NCBI RefSeq assembly: GCF_011806525.1
Contig: NZ_JAAVKI010000004.1
Span: 487,638-551,637 of the forward strand
Source of the DNA: Thalassospira sp. HF15
Lineage (GTDB): Bacteria; Pseudomonadota; Alphaproteobacteria; Rhodospirillales; Thalassospiraceae
DNA: 64,000 nt
Reading direction: 5' to 3'
In this document: positions 61,564 to 64,000 of the stretch, in pieces
Position numbering within the stretch: the first letter of the stretch is position 1
Layout: each line of letters starts with the position of its first letter
The notes under the pieces: model-generated
What the model was told of the DNA's origin: nothing
What the model saw: the letters and a program-made list of their open reading frames with translations, nothing else
The model's database searches: none
Translations under genes and position numbers: made by a program

Positions 61564-63525
61564 ATGTCGACCGTCACACTGACATTTGAAAACGCCATTG
61601 CATTCATCACGATCAACAATCCACCGATCAATGCCACCAGCCATTCGGTCCGCGAAGGCCTGGTCAATGCACTTGATCAGATTGACGCGAATAACGACAT
61701 CCGGGCTGCGATCCTGATTTGCGAGGGCAAAACCTTTATTGCCGGTGCAGATGTCAGTGAATTCGGCCAACCGCCCAAGGCCCCCATCCTGCCCGATGTG
61801 ATCAAACGCCTTGAGGCCGCAACCAAACCGGTCATCGCTGCCATTCACGGGCATGCCCTTGGCGGCGGACTGGAAGTTGCGCTTGGCTGCCATTACCGCA
61901 TTGCCGACAGTGCTGCGAAGCTTGGTCTGCCGGAAGTAAATCTTGGCCTGATCCCCGGTGCAGGCGGCACGATCCGCTTGCCACGGCTGGTTTCGATCTC
62001 TGAAGCCGTTTCGATGATTACCAGCGGTAAGCCGATATCGGCCAATAAGGCCAATGCGATCGGTTTACTCGATGCAATTGCCCATGGCGCGCTCCGCGAT
62101 GCCGCCCGCGATTTTGCCCAGACCATTCTTGATCGTGAAACGCCGATACCGCTTGTTGACCGTGACCCCGTCAATACGCCAAACGCGACGGAATGGGATG
62201 ACATCACTGCGAGCGCGAAAAAGAAAGCACGCGGTCAAACTGCCCCCCTTGCTGCCATTTCGGCCATTCGAACCGGGATCGAGCAAGGTGCCGATACCGG
62301 CCTTGCTTTTGAGCGCGAAAAATTCATCAAACTGCGCGACAGCGAACAGTCAAAGGCGCTCCGCCATATCTTCTTTGCCGAGCGTTCGGTTGCCAAACTA
62401 CCCGAACTCAAGGGCATCAAACCCAACCCGATCCGTCATGTTGGCGTCATCGGCGGCGGCATCATGGGGGCCGGTATTGCCACGGCATCGCTGCTGGCAG
62501 GATATGCTGTCACCATTATCGAACGTGATGAAGATGCATGTGCAAATGGGCGGGCCACCGTCGAAAAACATCTTTCCGGCAGCCTCAAGCGTGGCCTGAT
62601 TAATCAGGATCGCTTTGACGCTCTGATGGCCGCTCTTTCCACCAGCATCGATTATGCGGCCTTGGCCGACGCCGATCTGGTGGTCGAAGCCGTGTTCGAA
62701 GATATGGCCGTGAAACATGATGTGTTTGGCAAGCTTTCCAAACATTGCAAGCCGAATGCTGTTTTGGCCTCCAACACATCCTACCTCGACATTAATGAGA
62801 TTGCCGCCAACTGCGTAAATCCCAACCGCGTGATTGGCCTGCATTTCTTCTCTCCGGCCCATATCATGAAGCTGCTAGAAGTAGTCCGCACCGAGACGGC
62901 CGATGCCAAAAGCCTTGTAACCGCTTTCGAGTTTGCCCGTGCCCTTGGCAAAATTGCCGTGCCATGCGGGGTTTGCGATGGCTTTATCGGCAACCGGATC
63001 ATGTCGGCCTATCGCAAGCATTGCGAATACATGCTCGAAGATGGGGCTCTACCTCATCAGATTGATGCTGCCATGGTGGAATTCGGTTTCCCGATGGGTC
63101 TGTTTGCCATGCAGGATATGGCTGGCCTTGAAATTTCCTGGGCCACGCGCAAACGCCTTGCCCCATTCCGCAATCCGTCCGAACGCTATGTCGCCTTGGG
63201 CGATTACCTCTGTGAAATGGGACGTTTTGGCAAAAAGAACGGCCTTGGCTGGTATCGCTATGATGAAAACGGCAAGGCTCAGCCGGACCCGGAAGTTGAC
63301 GCACTGGTGATAGCCGAGTCCGAGAAAAAAGGCATCACCCGACGCGACTTCACACATGCTGAAATCATGAATGTCATCCTCGGCGCCATGCGCGACGTAG
63401 GTGATAAAATCCTGTCCGAAGGAATTGCCACCAATGCCGAAGCCATTGATGTCGTGATGGTCAACGGTTATGGCTTCCCACGCCACAAGGGCGGGCCGAT
63501 GTTTATGACAAGCTCTTCCAACTAG
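61564..63525 (+). CDS. Fused enoyl-CoA hydratase/3-hydroxyacyl-CoA dehydrogenase (FadJ-like), shortened C-terminus
   Basis: The 653-residue protein has an N-terminal crotonase domain (FIAGADVSEFGQ, GHALGGGLEVALG, LGLPEVNLGLIPGAGG) and a C-terminal dehydrogenase part (GVIGGGIMGAGIA near residue 298, GLHFFSPAHIMKLLEVV near 425). It would complete beta-oxidation of ring-derived CoA esters. ATG 61564 follows GGAGG. The sequence tracks the family to VNGYGFPRHKGGPMF and then ends after six further residues, where homologues usually continue for about 45 residues. A tRNA-like fragment begins about a dozen bases later. The missing helices lie in the dehydrogenase C-terminal domain, so activity may be reduced. 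Confidence 0.85.
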   Translation: MSTVTLTFENAIAFITINNPPINATSHSVREGLVNALDQIDANNDIRAAILICEGKTFIAGADVSEFGQPPKAPILPDVIKRLEAATKPVIAAIHGHALGGGLEVALGCHYRIADSAAKLGLPEVNLGLIPGAGGTIRLPRLVSISEAVSMITSGKPISANKANAIGLLDAIAHGALRDAARDFAQTILDRETPIPLVDRDPVNTPNATEWDDITASAKKKARGQTAPLAAISAIRTGIEQGADTGLAFEREKFIKLRDSEQSKALRHIFFAERSVAKLPELKGIKPNPIRHVGVIGGGIMGAGIATASLLAGYAVTIIERDEDACANGRATVEKHLSGSLKRGLINQDRFDALMAALSTSIDYAALADADLVVEAVFEDMAVKHDVFGKLSKHCKPNAVLASNTSYLDINEIAANCVNPNRVIGLHFFSPAHIMKLLEVVRTETADAKSLVTAFEFARALGKIAVPCGVCDGFIGNRIMSAYRKHCEYMLEDGALPHQIDAAMVEFGFPMGLFAMQDMAGLEISWATRKRLAPFRNPSERYVALGDYLCEMGRFGKKNGLGWYRYDENGKAQPDPEVDALVIAESEKKGITRRDFTHAEIMNVILGAMRDVGDKILSEGIATNAEAIDVVMVNGYGFPRHKGGPMFMTSSSN

Positions 63526-63536
63526 GGAGGCAACTG

Positions 63537-63552
63537 CAGAGGTTCAAATCCT
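63537..63552 (+). repeat. Fragment of a tRNA 3' half (T-arm), inverted relative to tRNA-fMet
   Basis: CAGAGGTTCAAATCCT here equals the tRNA-fMet T-arm sequence at 63769-63784 but reads on the opposite strand. A T-stem AGAGG/CCTTT with loop TTCAAAT can still fold. It follows the stop of the FadJ-like gene by 11 bases. Confidence 0.65.
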
Positions 63553-63564
63553 TTCCACAAGGCT

Positions 63565-63603
63565 AAAACAACAAACCCCGCCAATGGCGGGGTTTGTTGT
63601 TTT
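63565..63603. terminator. Strong bidirectional terminator after the FadJ-like gene
   Basis: An 18-bp perfect stem (63565-63582 with 63586-63603, loop AAT) contains CCCCGCC/GGCGGGG flanked by A- and T-rich arms. It terminates the formamidase operon and can act for transcripts from the rRNA side. Confidence 0.9.
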
Positions 63604-63622
63604 GGTTGCGGGGAGAGGATTT
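63602..63622. repeat. 21-bp direct copy of the tRNA-fMet 3' end
   Basis: The segment 63602-63622 (TTGGTTGCGGGGAGAG and five more bases) is identical to 63755-63775, which contains the CCA end and acceptor strand of tRNA-fMet. The copies are in the same orientation, 153 bases apart. The DNA between them holds a hairpin near 63647-63678 but no gene. Confidence 0.8.
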
Positions 63623-63714
63623 AGCTACGCCCTGCGTGCTTCGCTGAACCAGCGCAAAGCGATGCTTTGCTTGGTTTGAACAAGGGGCTCAAAACGCCCG
63701 CTCCCACCTACCAG

Positions 63715-63754
63715 ACATTAAAAAAGCCCGCCACGAGGGCGAGCTTTTCTAATG
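63715..63754 (-). terminator. Terminator of the rRNA/tRNA-fMet transcript
   Basis: Segment 63715-63732 pairs with 63737-63754 around a short loop, with two mismatches, in an arrangement of A-run, GC core and T-run. It lies directly after the tRNA 3' end on the minus strand. Confidence 0.75.
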
Positions 63755-63755
63755 T

Positions 63756-63832
<77 letters not shown>

Positions 63833-63843
63833 TCAGGGTGATA

Positions 63844-63890
63844 TATCTGTTTTCAAACAGATAACGCCGCGTCTGGAGTGATGCGGCGTT
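63844..63890. other. Two hairpins in the 5S rRNA-tRNA spacer (probable RNA processing sites)
   Basis: TATCTGTTT/AAACAGATA (63844-63852, 63855-63863) and AACGCCGC/GCGGCGTT (63863-63870, 63883-63890) are perfect stems between 5S rRNA and tRNA-fMet. Spacer hairpins of this kind are common RNase processing signals. Confidence 0.55.
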
Positions 63891-63934
63891 GGATGTTTGG
63901 GTGTGATTATAGGGAATATGAATTGCTGTATTTG

Positions 63935-64000
63935 GAAGGCCCGGCGGTGACCTACTCTCCCGTGCCTTAAGACAAAGTACCATCGGCGCAGGCTGGTTTC
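63935..64000 (-). rRNA. 5S ribosomal RNA, 3' part (runs off window)
   Basis: Read on the minus strand, the last 66 bases contain GATGGTACTTTGTC and GGGAGAGTAGGTCACCGCC, the conserved 3' half of bacterial 5S rRNA. The exact 3' end near 63935 is estimated. The rest of the operon (23S, 16S) should lie to the right. Confidence 0.92.

Overview
The window looks like a chromosomal segment of a marine or soil-type alphaproteobacterium. The gene families, the 5S rRNA followed by initiator tRNA at the right edge, the moderately high G+C and the dense catabolic content would fit a Rhodospirillales member such as Thalassospira. That genus is an inference from gene content and was not tested. No phage, transposase or CRISPR array was found. 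Almost all DNA is coding, in short directional operons separated by clear hairpin terminators.

Layout. (1) 1-7400, nitrogen and one-carbon metabolism: a divergent GcvT-like aminomethyltransferase (partial), an XRE-cupin regulator, a three-gene glutamate-synthase-like set (class II amidotransferase, GXGXG protein, FMN domain), a type III glutamine synthetase or gamma-glutamylmethylamide synthetase, and PurU. (2) 7430-22490, oxidative pentose or sugar-acid catabolism: two IlvD/Edd dehydratases, an SDR, a xylFHG-type ABC transporter, an FAH-fold 2-keto-3-deoxy acid dehydratase, a ROK repressor, alpha-ketoglutarate semialdehyde dehydrogenase, an RraA-like protein, a GntR regulator and a DapA-family lyase. 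(3) 22638-31713, NAD-dependent molybdenum formate dehydrogenase fdsGBA with fdsD and fdhD, a LysR regulator and an OFA-family transporter. (4) 32143-37884: a GNAT acetyltransferase, a sigma54-type two-component system, a YdfG-like SDR and a TauE/SafE permease. (5) 38081-45748: an omega-amino acid:pyruvate aminotransferase, a divergent MocR regulator and a polyamine-type ABC transporter. (6) 45832-63525, a tryptophan/anthranilate island: formamidase, KynA, KynU, 2-aminobenzoate-CoA ligase, 2-aminobenzoyl-CoA monooxygenase/reductase, beta-oxidation enzymes, MarR, a branched-chain-type ABC transporter, a thioesterase and RidA. (7) 63526-64000: terminators, tRNA-fMet and the 3' end of 5S rRNA.

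How the parts connect. THF-bound one-carbon units from region 1 can be released as formate by PurU and oxidised by Fds; KynB-type formamidase in region 6 also releases formate. Region 2 should take pentoses through an aldonate and 2-keto-3-deoxy acid to alpha-ketoglutarate. Region 6 appears to encode a nearly self-contained aerobic CoA-dependent route from tryptophan through anthranilate to central metabolites. The most unusual points are that island, the shortened end of its FadJ-type gene against tRNA-fMet 3'-end copies, several clean repeat or palindrome clusters that look like operators, a permease with an extra helix and tail, and a 720-residue divergent dehydratase.
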